The notes under the pieces were generated by a model that was given only the letters and a program-made list of their open reading frames with translations, was not told where the DNA came from and did no database searches. A program made the position numbers and the translations under genes. Of a stretch of 64,000 nt of DNA, positions 20,722-30,477 are shown piece by piece; the stretch's first letter is position 1; the number at the start of each line of letters is the position of its first letter. The stretch comes from Breviolum minutum Mf 1.05b.01 (lineage: Eukaryota > Sar > Dinophyceae > Suessiales > Symbiodiniaceae), in the NCBI GenBank assembly GCA_000507305.1, contig DF239330.1, positions 212,292-276,291 on the forward strand. The letters run 5' to 3'.

Positions 20722-20862
20722 AGATGTATCTCAGAAATTAACTTCAAATTGAATGTGACTTTTCACTTGAATTTGCAAACTTTGCTTGAATTTGCAAACT
20801 TTGCTTGTTGGATGTATCTCAGAAATTAACTTCAAATTGAATGTGACTTTTCACTTGAATGA
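20722..20862. repeat. 50 bp direct duplication, 91 bp apart
   Basis: GATGTATCTCAGAAATTAAC through CACTTGAAT occurs at about 20722–20771 and again at 20813–20862. A small TTGAATTTGCAAACTTTGC tandem pair lies between them. Confidence 0.8.
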
Positions 20863-21271
20863 TTGAGTGGTCTTGTAGATAATGTGCGGAAGGAGTTCAC
20901 CCAAATTATGTAGAGTATGTTCAGAGGCATATTGAGCCATGCTTCCCAGCAGTGTGAAATGTTTGAGCAATGCAAACTCACTTGCTGACTGAATCACGGG
21001 TTTTTTCAAGACTTGGTAATTGTTTTTTGCAAGGTGCACCTTCCTGAGCTGCAGTGTAGGCTCTGCGGCCTGATCAGCTGGAATTGATGCATTTGATCCC
21101 ATGCTCCCATGGAGCTAGCTTTGAAATCCTTTGAACTTGTTTTTTGAAGGTGAATTTCACAACCCTGAAAGTTTTCAACTCCAAGTTGACTGTGAAGAAA
21201 TTGTTGGGATCAAACTTGGTTGCCGGACGTTGCAACCTTGCTTCTGCCATCGAAAACTTGGTGGCTGGCAT
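20851..21271 (-). CDS. Two candidate exons, small unknown protein
   Basis: On the minus strand, ATG 21271 opens MPATKFSMAEARLQRPATKF and continues to about 21160 with FFTVNLELK. A second open segment, 21102–20851, encodes MGSNASIPADQAAEPTLQLR, a helix (SASEFALLKHFTLLGSMAQY), and a stop. The composition is coding-like, but there is no domain. The second exon overlaps the 50 bp duplication at its 3' end, so that end may be eroded. It could be the 5' end of the gene at 17150–20460 or a separate gene. Confidence 0.35.
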
Positions 21272-21859
21272 TGCTAAATTGTGGCGTTGGAAAGAATGAT
21301 CAAGCTGTAAAAACGAACGTTTCTAGGCATCAAAGCCAGTACCTGGAAGAATGATCAAGCTGTTGTTGCGTTGGAAGATGATTGTTGCCTGAGATTTATT
21401 GTAAAACCGATTGAAAAAATTGGAGTTTCATGCCTCAACAGCGTTTCAAATTCCAGTAATGAATTTTTCACAATTCCAGAAGGTTGCGTTTTGCTTCATG
21501 ATTAATGTCATACATGAGTAAACCACGAACCAATGACTTGAACATTGGCACGGCGAAGCGGCGAAAAATTCTCAGCGTCAGCTTTGATTTTGCGGTCGAA
21601 AGGAAAAATGTTTCAAAGAATCCCTGCCCCTCCAACGTCGAAGTTTAACTTAGTATTCCCTACCGGTATATTTCAGTCCAACCTCAGTTTGATGCCAAAA
21701 ATCTGGTCGACCACTTGCAACTCATTTTTTTTGATAAACTGAATTGTGAGAAAAACATTTATATCAAGGAAACATCAGAGAAACTCATCGAAACGCAGAC
21801 ATTGTCAATGAACACTCTCAACTCAAATCAACTGATTTGGCATCGCTCAAGATTTGGCA
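21272..21859. other. Divergent region between minus and plus blocks, no gene seen
   Basis: No supportable exon. A ~40 bp piece (GGAAAGAATGATCAAGCTG) is repeated near 21290 and 21340. This is where strand usage switches from mostly minus to mostly plus. Confidence 0.35.
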
Positions 21860-22115
21860 GGTATCGTAGTGGATTTGCCCAGTACATAGGGGATTTGGCA
21901 TGCATCGTAGTGGATTTGCCCAGTACATAGGGGATTTGGCATGCATCGTAGTGGATTTGCCTAGTACATAGGGGATTTGGCATGCATCGTAGTGGATTTG
22001 CCCAGTACATAGGGGATTTGGCATGCATCGTAGTGGATTTGCCTCCCTCGTAGGGGATTCGGTTGCCATCGTAGGGGATTTGGTTGCCTCGTAGTTGAAT
22101 CGCCGCCCTCGTCGT
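21860..22115. repeat. 41 bp minisatellite abutting the copia element
   Basis: Five copies lie at exact 41 bp spacing (ATCGTAG at 21863, 21904, 21945, 21986, 22027). They are followed by degenerate ~20 bp half-units (CCTCGTAGGGGATT) to about 22115. Each 41 bp unit is two ~20 bp half-units of type TCGTAGTGGATTTG. The minus-strand ORFs across it are repeat artefacts. Confidence 0.9.
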
Positions 22116-22177
22116 GGATTTGACATCTGGACCCCCCACGTAGCCGCCAAACACAGACATTGGAAGGTCAGGGTGGT

Positions 22178-22441
22178 ATGATGTATTCAGCAGTGTATGG
22201 ATACAATGTGGATGAAGATATAAGGTCTATGGCGTATGCATCAGATGGTGAAAGTTACAAGAGCCAATGGTTTGGTATCGTGACTGGGAATTTGCAATGT
22301 GGCTTGAGTTTTCTGGCCATGATGGCTATTCTCGGAGCTCTGGTGGCGTGGAACATCTTGAGCTTGAATGTCCTGGCAGTGATTGGAGGACAGGAGTCGT
22401 TTGTCACGGTGTTGAATTTGATTTTTGGTGTTTTCTTTTGA
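22178..22441 (+). CDS. Small membrane protein ORF upstream of gag
   Basis: Starts at ATG 22178 (MMYSAVYGYNVDEDIRSMAY); the frame is open from 22160 without an earlier ATG. About 87 residues: a polar, acidic N-terminus followed by two adjacent hydrophobic segments (LSFLAMMAILGALVAWNILS and VTVLNLIFGVFF). It overlaps the extended gag frame in another phase. Its place just before gag, and similar small membrane ORFs after pol, suggest an element-encoded accessory membrane protein. Function unknown. Confidence 0.45.
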   Translation: MMYSAVYGYNVDEDIRSMAYASDGESYKSQWFGIVTGNLQCGLSFLAMMAILGALVAWNILSLNVLAVIGGQESFVTVLNLIFGVFF

Positions 22442-22578
22442 AACAATATAGAAGACAACAATATGCATGGAAGAAGAAGAGTAGACTAGAGAGACGAAAG
22501 AGCCGCTTGAGCCGTCGTTGCCTGGTTCGTCAGTTGCAAGTGTTGTTGTGGATATCAATGATGGGAAATTGTTGGGCG

Positions 22579-24021
22579 ATGGATGCAAATGTTGCTCAAC
22601 AGATTTCAGAACTTGCACAAGCTGCAACACGTGCAGCACAGGCAGCAACAACAGTGGCAGAAAAGTTTGGTTCTAAAAGTGGTATGTCTTCTGGAATGGA
22701 GTCAGCAGCAAAGGTCTTGAAAAATCCTGATGTTTTCAATGGTGAAGATGCTGCAAGCTTCATGGGCTGGAAGCTTAACTTTGAGACGTGGATGTCATAT
22801 GGAGATGAGCGCTTCAATGATTTGCTTTGCAAAATTGAGAAGATGGACCGTGCTCCTTCATATGCAGCCTATGATAGTGAACAAAAGTCGATGGCCAACA
22901 AGTTCTTTGCCATTTTGAGCAGTTATTTGAGAGGTCGTACCAATGCACTTGTTCGTTCAGTTGCAAATGGTGACAAAGATGGATTCAAACTCTGGTATGA
23001 TCTGTGTCGTGAATATCTGCCTAATTCAAAACAAAGGACGTTGAGCTTGGCCCAGACACTTGCACAGTACCCGCAATTTTCAAACAAAATTGGTATGTTG
23101 GAACAGATTTTGAATTTTGAGCAATTGGTGGGACAGTACGAATCTTCAAGTGGAAATACGTATCCTGGTGATTTGAAAGCAGCAACTATTTTGAGATGCA
23201 GTCCTCAACGCATTCGTGAATATTTGCAACTTTCATTGAAAGAGGATTCGAGCTATGCAGACATCAGAGAAGCTGTTCTGGCACATGAACGTGTGACGAA
23301 AGGGTTTTCCTCTGAGTCTATCCCCAAGCAGATTCAAACTTCTGCTCCTGAACATGACACTTCAGCACCTATGGAGGTTGATCGAGTCTTCAAAGGTGGT
23401 GGCAAGGAGCAGAAGGGCAAAGGAAAGAAAGGAGAGTTCAAAGGCAAAGGACGTGGTGCTTTTGGTGGTATGCCATGGGGATTTGGACGTGGCAAGGGAA
23501 AAGGAAAACCTCAAAAAGGAAAGTCGAAAGGAAAGAAAGGATCTGGAAAGAAAGGCGGTGGCAAAACCAAAGGAAAGAACAAAGGACAGAAAGGTGGTGC
23601 TGCAGAAGGATGTTGGATTTGTGGTGACACAAGGCATTGGTCGAAAGAATGCCCAAATCGGGGTCGAGTCAATCAAGTTTCTTGGGAAGATCAATATGAT
23701 GGATATCAAGACGATTGGCAACAAACACCACAGCAATTTGGACCTTCTCAACAACAACAAAATAATGAGCAGCAGGGTTCGAAAGTTCAACGAGTTCAAT
23801 CTCAACCTCGACCTCCTCAGACATCACAGCCTTCATCCCAACAACAAGCATCATCATCTTCGTCCGGTAGCTCTACAAGTTATGTTGGAAGTGTAGGGAG
23901 TTCATCATTTGGTAGTGTGGTTCGAAGAATTTATGACCTGGATTTACCATTACCTTCCAGTTCCTCTTCAAGCAGTGTAAGAATGGTTGCATGTTTCCTC
24001 TCGATACGATTTTTTCTATGA
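22579..24021 (+). CDS. gag: Copia-type Gag polyprotein with CCHC zinc knuckle
   Basis: The frame is open from 22267, but ATG 22579 (MDANVAQQISELAQAATRAA) starts the well-folded part. Residues ~45–230 resemble the UBN2/retrotran_gag capsid domain, with GWKLNFETWMSYGD, then an FKLWYDLCREYLP helix. After a Gly/Lys-rich RNA-binding linker comes a zinc knuckle CWICGDTRHWSKEC (CX2CX4HX4C), encoded from 23611. The tail is Gln/Ser-rich. It ends CTA TGA with TTT TTT just before the stop, and pol is already open in the +1 frame. Gag packages the RNA into particles; this copy of gag is open over its whole length. Confidence 0.85.
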   Translation: MDANVAQQISELAQAATRAAQAATTVAEKFGSKSGMSSGMESAAKVLKNPDVFNGEDAASFMGWKLNFETWMSYGDERFNDLLCKIEKMDRAPSYAAYDSEQKSMANKFFAILSSYLRGRTNALVRSVANGDKDGFKLWYDLCREYLPNSKQRTLSLAQTLAQYPQFSNKIGMLEQILNFEQLVGQYESSSGNTYPGDLKAATILRCSPQRIREYLQLSLKEDSSYADIREAVLAHERVTKGFSSESIPKQIQTSAPEHDTSAPMEVDRVFKGGGKEQKGKGKKGEFKGKGRGAFGGMPWGFGRGKGKGKPQKGKSKGKKGSGKKGGGKTKGKNKGQKGGAAEGCWICGDTRHWSKECPNRGRVNQVSWEDQYDGYQDDWQQTPQQFGPSQQQQNNEQQGSKVQRVQSQPRPPQTSQPSSQQQASSSSSGSSTSYVGSVGSSSFGSVVRRIYDLDLPLPSSSSSSSVRMVACFLSIRFFL

Positions 24022-26050
24022 CTGGTTTGAAGGACGATTGGATCTCGATTCAGATCTGCAGTTTATTGACGAGAGCCTGGACCAATCACCTAAAAGTGAC
24101 GATGGTGAGTGGATGCAAGTTCGAGTTGCTCAGAGTGTTGATTCACCTGCAACAAGTGGACAAGAAACATTTCTCATCCTGGACTCGGGGAGTGACGTTT
24201 CATTACTTCCTCGAGACTATCTCCCAGATGTATCAGCTGGTAGTGGCCATAAATTGAGAGACTGTCAAGGAAACTCTCTTGGTGTTGCAGGTACAAAGAA
24301 AGCTGAAATTTTGGTGAAGGACAGTGCAGATGATGAGATTGTTTTTCGTCAAAATTTTCTGGTTAGCAACGTCACGAATGCTATCCTTAGCTTGGGTGCT
24401 CTCTTGCAGAAGGGTTGGAATCTTCAACGTGCAGATGGTGACCGCATGATGTTGGTTTCTCCGGATGGTACTCTTTCCATCCCAACCTACTACCGTGGTT
24501 CATCTTTGGCAATTGATTGTCAAATTCGATGTGTGCAAGAAGAGCAACAAGAAGGACCACAACCAGATTTTGTCGAGGTGGATGAAGCCATAGTCAGAGT
24601 TGTTGTTCGTACCAATGCTGAGTTTCGTCTTACAACATACAATGAATGGTTTCTCACTTCAGACAATACCCCATATATTTTGCACCGTGGTCGAAATTTT
24701 GCAGATGTTAGGATGATGTGGGGAAATTACTGGCCGTATCGTAGTACTCTGATCAAAGAAGTTCACAGCAGTGGTCCATGGCAGGTTGTTGAGTTGAGTG
24801 AAGAATATCTATATAAAGATGATTGTGCAGGTCCAATTCTTGGATGTGAGGTAGACCATGATATTCTCACGATCATGGGTGTTCATGCACATGGTGTTGA
24901 ATACTTTGGTATTTTATGTGAAGATTCCCCTGCACCAGTGGATAATCCCGGAGTGGACATTCCCCTTATCGATGGTGATGTGGCCATGCCTGAAGAAGTT
25001 CAACATGCAGCTCCACATGCAGCTGGACCAGAAGCTGGTGCAGAGGTGGCCGGAGATGTTGATGCTCAAGTTGAAATTCCAGAGAAGATTTCAGTTGAAG
25101 GTTTGGAACTAACCTCTCGATCTTCAGTGCATGATTTGAGAAGAATATGCAAATATTTTGGTATCAATCAATCTGGAAGCAAGCAAAAGATGTATGAAAG
25201 GATTGTCAGGTGCCACATCATTGCCCTAAGACGACAAGCACTAGATGCAGGTCAACGTCTCTATGAAGAAGGTATGGTAGAACCTAGAGAAGTTGGTGGC
25301 CCTGGAAGATTACCGTCGTTGAGGGTGAGAAAGCTGCATGAGCTCACCCATTTGCCATTCCAGGAATGGTGTGCGCACTGTGTGGCGTGCAAGAGCAGGG
25401 CAGATCAACATCGAAAAGCTGACCCGCAGGTGACTGCTGAGCGTTCTTTTCCCACAATTCAAATTGACTTGATGTATGGTGTTGATAGCAACCCAATCTT
25501 ACTGCTTATAGATGCTTGGACGCGCTATGTGAGGGCAGTTCCAATGAAGTCAAAGTCGTCGAAAAACATTGCAGAGATTCTTGCTTCGTTTATTGGTGAA
25601 CTTGGAAATGTGGAAACAGTTGAGATTGCCCATGACAATGAGCCAACGATCAATGCAGCAGTGTATCAAACAAGGCTCATGAGAAATCAATCTGGTTTGA
25701 AGCTGGTGGACCAAAGGTCAAAGAATTTCGATAAGGGACGGACTTCAATGGCCGAGCGTGCAATTCAAACTGTGAGGTGTCAGTCGAAAACATTGGTGCA
25801 TGCATTGGAAGATCAGGTGAAAATGAAATTTGATGACAAGCACATTATTCATCAGTGGGCAGTGATGCATGCAAGCTGGCTGATCAATAGGTTTCATTAT
25901 CACAGTGCAGTAAAGTCTACACCTTATCAACAAATTCATGGTCGACCTTATCGTGGCAAAGTGGCATGTTTTGCATCTCTCTGCTATGGTTTGGATGGGA
26001 CGGTGGACAAGCACCAGTGTGTGGCTAGGCAAGGATTTGTCAGACCATGA
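23987..26050 (+). CDS. pol: Pol part 1: aspartic protease, SAP domain, integrase (C-terminus broken)
   Basis: Lies in the +1 frame relative to gag, overlapping it by 35 bp. The protease active site is LILDSGSDVSLLP (DSG, codons near 24180). At about residues 365–410 (25098–25230) the segment SVHDLRRICKYFGINQSGSK is a SAP-type DNA/RNA-binding helix–extended–helix motif. It is followed by the integrase zinc module (HELTHLPF, then WCAHCVACK) and the DDE core: IQIDLMYG (D), IAHDNEP (D) and MAERAIQTVR (E). The frame leaves integrase homology near 26020 and stops at 26050. The remainder of the integrase C-terminus continues in the next frame. Confidence 0.85.
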   Translation: MHVSSRYDFFYDWFEGRLDLDSDLQFIDESLDQSPKSDDGEWMQVRVAQSVDSPATSGQETFLILDSGSDVSLLPRDYLPDVSAGSGHKLRDCQGNSLGVAGTKKAEILVKDSADDEIVFRQNFLVSNVTNAILSLGALLQKGWNLQRADGDRMMLVSPDGTLSIPTYYRGSSLAIDCQIRCVQEEQQEGPQPDFVEVDEAIVRVVVRTNAEFRLTTYNEWFLTSDNTPYILHRGRNFADVRMMWGNYWPYRSTLIKEVHSSGPWQVVELSEEYLYKDDCAGPILGCEVDHDILTIMGVHAHGVEYFGILCEDSPAPVDNPGVDIPLIDGDVAMPEEVQHAAPHAAGPEAGAEVAGDVDAQVEIPEKISVEGLELTSRSSVHDLRRICKYFGINQSGSKQKMYERIVRCHIIALRRQALDAGQRLYEEGMVEPREVGGPGRLPSLRVRKLHELTHLPFQEWCAHCVACKSRADQHRKADPQVTAERSFPTIQIDLMYGVDSNPILLLIDAWTRYVRAVPMKSKSSKNIAEILASFIGELGNVETVEIAHDNEPTINAAVYQTRLMRNQSGLKLVDQRSKNFDKGRTSMAERAIQTVRCQSKTLVHALEDQVKMKFDDKHIIHQWAVMHASWLINRFHYHSAVKSTPYQQIHGRPYRGKVACFASLCYGLDGTVDKHQCVARQGFVRP

Positions 26051-26980
26051 CATCCTTGCAGTGGGGGATCAACGACTTGTACGTTGCAAGTCAGTACGAC
26101 AAACTGACAAGATGTGGGACGACAAAATGTTGGCGAGTTTGGTGATTGGACCAAATGACTTACTGAAGATTGCAACGCACTCAAAGGTTAAGTTGATGCC
26201 ATCTATGCCCCCATTCCCTGTTCCTGTTCGAGAAGAAGAAGAACCATCACCTGAAGCAGCTTCAGATCCTCCTTCAAAGGCATCAGACTCTGGCGATAGA
26301 CCTGAAGTGTTGGAACAAGATGGTGATGGAGAAGTAGAAATTGAAGGTTTGGCCGAAATGCAAGCCGAAGAACAAGAAGAACATCAAGCAGCTAAGAGAC
26401 TAATGGAATCGTATGCTGATGTTGGTGTGACTGCAGCCAAGTCAGCAAAAGTTGAATCAAAAGCGGAAAAACACGGTGGAGAAGAACTTGAAGGAGAGAA
26501 ATCAGCAAAACAGCCGAGGTTGGATTTGAGCAGACAACCTGGTACTTCTTCAACGTCGAGTGGTCTGCAAGCTAGTCCTATGAATGCTGCCAATGTCAGG
26601 CAGGTATCAACCTATGGCGATGTTTATGTGGAAGATGAAGATGAAGAATTTGCAGAACCATACATGGAAGATTTATTGTCTGGAATGGATTTTCTGGATG
26701 ATGAAGCTTTTGGAGATGAAAAGCGTGGACCGCCAGAAGTTGATGAGACAACTCTTCAATCTTTGGATCAAGCTGCAGCAATTGAAGAAATTGACAGACT
26801 TCGAAAGATGAATGTCGTTGAGGATCATGACACGTACACAGGTGATGAGCTGGTCCTGGACACTCGACAAGTCTTCGACTGGCGATATCGTGATGGACAG
26901 TGGAAGAGGAGATGCAGATTAGTTGCAAGAGAATTTCGTTCTGGTGCACAGTCAACAGAAGAAACATTTTGTCGTCAACA
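26018..26980 (+). pseudogene. pol: Pol part 2: integrase C-terminus, acidic linker, start of RT (frameshifted)
   Basis: Open in the third frame from 25938. Real homology starts near 26018 with VWLGKDLSDHDILAVGDQRL. An acidic, Pro/Glu/Ser-rich linker follows (~26210–26720). The first RT block comes after it: IEEIDRLRKMNVVEDHD and WKRRCRLVAREF, where copia elements have the 'WKARLVARGF' motif. Near 26975 the frame leaves RT homology and stops at 27029. RT resumes in another frame with a few residues missing, so a small deletion there is likely. Confidence 0.75.
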
Positions 26981-28962
26981 TTCTGCTGATCCTATGTCTT
27001 ATCCATCAACTTTCGATTCTGGTTTGTGACATCAAGGATGCATTCCTTACAGTGCCCCAACGTGAACTGGTAATAGTTGAAGTGCCAAGTTGGATCAAAG
27101 GTGAGGGCAGCCCACAGTTTTGGAAACTATGTCGGTGTTTGCCGGGTCAAAGGCGAGCAGCACTTCACTGGAATGAATTTTTTGAGTCAGTGGTACAACA
27201 GATGGGTTTCGTTGCTTTTGAGCCTATGCCTACAGTATTTCGACATACTGATAGACGAGTGTATCTGACGATTCATGTGGATGATCTGCTAGTGATTGGT
27301 TCTGACTTTGACTGCAAGTGGTTTTTGAAAGAGCTGTCATTGCATTTCAATCTTAAAAGCAGTGGTCCGTTTTCATCCAGTGATCCAGCTGAAGTGCAGT
27401 ACCTGAAGAAGAATATCATCATAACGCCTGATGGGATTGTGGTCGAACCTTGCAAGCAATATATTCCCAAGTTGTTGGAACTTTTGCATGTTGAGACTCG
27501 TCGGGAAAAGACTTGTCCTCACCACAACAACCTTGAAGCCTATAGTCGAGACAAGATTCTGCCTGGTGAGTTGCTAAATGCTGAGCAAGCACGTGTCTTC
27601 AGAGGAGGATTGGGACTATGTCTATATCTTGCTCAGGATCGTCCGGATGTGCAGGAGGCAGTTCGAGTGCTAAGCACATATATGGGAAGCCCGACAGTAC
27701 GTGCAATGTCTGCGCTCAAACACCTTGCATGTTATCTCAAGGGCACAGCTGAGTATGGCGTTTTTCTCACGAGTTGCAGTGTTGGCACGAGGCTTCAGGA
27801 TCATTGGCTTGTGAAAGATTCTGCATTGGATGACCCATCATCATACAACGTTGAATGTTATTGTGATTCAAACTGGGGCGGATGTAAAACCACAAGGAAG
27901 AGCACATCAAGCGGAATGGTGTTTCTGAATGGTTGCTTGGTTTTATCATTGTGCAAAAGTCAAAGCACAATAGCCTTGAGCAGTTGTGAGGCTGAGTTGC
28001 TTGCTATGACACATATGACAGCAGAAGCAATTATGGTTTGCAATTTGTGTCGGTTTTTACTCAAGTTGGATGGCCGTGAAGTGAATTCTGATTTGGATTT
28101 CATTGTTTATACGGATTCATCATCAGCAAAAGCATTGGCACAAAGAAGAGGTGTTGGCAGGTTGAAACATGTGGACCTACGACATTTGTGGGTTCAAGCT
28201 TGTGTGCGGCAGAAGTTAATTCGTCTGAAGAAAGTGGGCACACAAAACAATGTGGCTGATTTGAATACAAAGAATTTGAGTTTGGCAAGAAGACGTTTTC
28301 TGTTTGGGTTGTGTGGTTTATCAGAAGACCAGAAGAAGATTATTATATCAACATCGAACGATATTAATCTGAACAATCCAAATGTTATCCGTCGCATTGC
28401 ACTCATCCTTGCAGGACTCCCAATGGTCGATGGTGCAGCTGATGGTACAGCTATGGAGCAGTTGACCAGCAGGTCATGGTGGATCATGCTGGCTATCCCT
28501 GGATTGGTCGTGGTGGCCATATTTCTATGGATGATGGTTGGGAGATCTCGATCAAATTCTCCCGAGACTGCGTCACAGAGGAGAAGACGGTATAGGAGAA
28601 GCTCAATGGATGAGGTTTCAAGCCCAGGAGAATGGATGAGAGAAAATCACTTCGAGCCTGATTCAGAGGAGGAAGAAGTGAGACGGCCTGATGAAGAGAA
28701 TGAGGCTGGAGTGGTACCTGCAGATGTCAGTCTTTTGACCCAAAGGAGATTGATCTATGAAGGCCGCTTGTTCCTCATGTTCACGAGCCTTGTGGATGCT
28801 CAGTATGGAAGGTGGGGCAGAAGGCATCAGCCCCATTTCGATTGGGAAAACTATCCAACAGATGAGTCATTGAAGAAGACCTTCAGGCAGATGATCGTCA
28901 TGGCTTTGTGTTTGGATAGAGGAAAAGTGAGAGAAGTCGAGCAGATGCTGTTGATGATTTGA
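26980..28962 (+). pseudogene. pol: Pol part 3: RT, RNase H and membrane/RS-rich tail (frameshifted)
   Basis: Open from 26923; homology starts near 26980. RT core: LVCDIKDAFLTVPQRE, then HVDDLLVIGSD (the Y/HVDD catalytic box), LYLAQDRPDVQEAV and ALKHLACYLKGT. RNase H: ECYCDSNWGGCKTTRKSTSS, STIALSSCEAELLAM and VYTDSSSAKALA (D-E-D residues), then LKHVDLRHLWVQ. After residue ~480 the protein goes on past the usual end of copia pol. A membrane segment (SWWIMLAIPGLVVVAIFLWM) is followed by an Arg/Ser then Glu-rich stretch and an aromatic-rich domain (GRLFLMFTSLVDAQYGRWGR). The stop at 28962 looks like a further frameshift. Confidence 0.8.
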
Positions 28963-29266
28963 GGAGATCCTGGCTGGGCTTACTCGTTTGGAAGAGTATA
29001 TGGATCCAGATATGAATCTGGACATGTCCTTGCCAGAGAGCATTGCCTGGCTCTATCAGCGATTTCGTGCTCGATTGGTTGGCCCGCAGTATGACAAGGT
29101 TAGGTGGGCAGCCGAAATTTTCTCAAGTCCTGAGGAAAGCATGCGTGTGTCCCAAGAAAGGGCATTGGAGGCAATAGAACATCGCATGGAGATTGCCTTT
29201 GTGATGAATGATCAAAATGAATATGAGGCCTTGGAAAGGTATCACAACCACATTGGAAGCTTATGA
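28952..29266 (+). pseudogene. Continuation of the pol tail in another frame
   Basis: Directly after the stop at 28962, the next frame reads EEILAGLTRLEEYMDPDMNL and goes on with IAWLYQRFRARLVG and ALEAIEHRMEIAFVMNDQNE to a stop at 29266. It has no ATG at its start and continues the helical, charged style of the tail. It is most simply the same protein after a one-base shift. Function unknown. Confidence 0.55.
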
Positions 29267-29282
29267 GTGCTGGCATGGTGCA

Positions 29283-29672
29283 ATGGCTGGTATGGTTGAA
29301 GTTGACAATGGTGGTTGGCACAGGATGGATTGGTACATCTCTTTCATTGCTTTATTTTCGTATTGGTGCGTCATTGTCTTTTCTATTGCATGTTTCTTTC
29401 CAACTGGTGATGAGAAAGTGGACCACATCGACCTCAAATGTATTTTCATATGCACGAGTGTTGGATGTGTATGTGGTACAGTTGGTTTATGCATGCTACA
29501 GGTTTTCTTTACAATGGCTGGATTTGAAGCATGTTCCGAAACAGGAATGTTCACAATTGTCTGGCTATGTATTAATTGGTTTGTGAATTCAAATTTGACG
29601 ATGGAACGAAATTTTTCTCTTGAAACAGCACTGGTAAATGTGCAATGGATTGGAGATTTTATTTGTTCTTGA
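29283..29672 (+). CDS. Small polytopic membrane protein, element-associated, unknown
   Basis: ATG 29283 (MAGMVEVDNGGWHRMDWYIS) opens ~130 residues with three hydrophobic segments: WYISFIALFSYWCVIVFSIA, IFICTSVGCVCGTVGLCMLQ and MFTIVWLCINWFV. The region is Cys-rich. An overlapping frame is also hydrophobic. It lies between the pol tail and the element's 3' end, so it is probably an accessory ORF, perhaps degenerate. No family recognised. Confidence 0.4.
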   Translation: MAGMVEVDNGGWHRMDWYISFIALFSYWCVIVFSIACFFPTGDEKVDHIDLKCIFICTSVGCVCGTVGLCMLQVFFTMAGFEACSETGMFTIVWLCINWFVNSNLTMERNFSLETALVNVQWIGDFICS

Positions 29673-29804
29673 ATGGACTACGATGTCCATATGAATTTGT
29701 TTCTGCAGGGACGTAATTGCTGGAAATTGGCATTTGGTGAATGCTGCGCAATTTCAGGGAACCTGCAATAGCACGGCAATCAATGGTGGTGTGAACTTTG
29801 CTGC

Positions 29805-30048
29805 AATGGTTACAATAACCTACACCTTACAATTTGCAGTATTCTTTATTTACACTACAGGTTACACAGGGGGTAACGTGGATCCCTGCTCTGACCATTT
29901 TCATGTACAGGTACAAAGTACCCCAACAAGAGTTTGGTGCGGGAAACGTACAAAGATGGATGTTTTTCGAAACCTCGTCAAAAGTTTCGTTTTCAGGTTT
30001 GGTTTCATACAAGGTGTATTGAAACCATGGCGGGGTGCTAAACTTTAG
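29805..30048 (+). CDS. Weak small ORF, one membrane segment
   Basis: The frame is open from 29734 without an ATG; the first Met falls at about 29805 (MVTITYTLQFAVFFIYTTGY). A Cys/His segment (NVDPCSDHFHVQ) and a basic tail follow. It may be a remnant of the preceding membrane ORF. Low support. Confidence 0.25.
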
Positions 30049-30477
30049 TAGGCATACCCATGACATGTTTGTATAGTGTAGTATCTGTTCTTACCAGTGT
30101 TCAGATATGTTTCCAACTAAGACGTTCATATACCACAAGTGTATATCTCGATGCATGTTCAGTGGCTCTTGAGGCGTCTAAAAAGGTGCATTCGTTGTTT
30201 TTGACACCTTGAGAGAGCGCAATGGTTGCAAGATAGGTTTGATTTTCTGTATGTACTTTGAAGTTGGAAAGGTCAACTTTGAGATTTGTTTTTGAATTGA
30301 AAGAGGTCAGAAAACAACCGATGCGTGACTTTGATTCTTTTGCATTTCATTTGAGACTTGCGAGTTTGAGTCAAAAGAAGTTGCATTTTGAGTTGTGCAT
30401 TTCATTGTGATTGAACAGAGACTTGTTTGGTCCAAGCTATCCATTTGTGTTTGTTCTCCCCGCTGATTTGAGAAGAG
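30049..30477. other. Non-coding part of the element between accessory ORFs
   Basis: No open frame worth naming; GTTTGAGTC and CATTTCATT words repeat. It may carry a promoter or leader for the 30478 ORF. Confidence 0.3.

Noticed and set aside
21818..22160. Two 110-residue minus-strand ORFs with repeated peptides
   Set aside because: They arise from the 41 bp minisatellite; two overlapping frames are equally open, which is typical of repeats.
22267..22578. N-terminal extension of gag upstream of Met 22579
   Set aside because: Composition is poor and it overlaps the small membrane ORF in another frame; capsid-like sequence begins only after 22579.
23362..23896. Minus- and plus-strand ORFs over the Gly/Lys-rich gag linker
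   Set aside because: Low-complexity shadows of gag; the zinc knuckle and capsid homology fix the gag frame.
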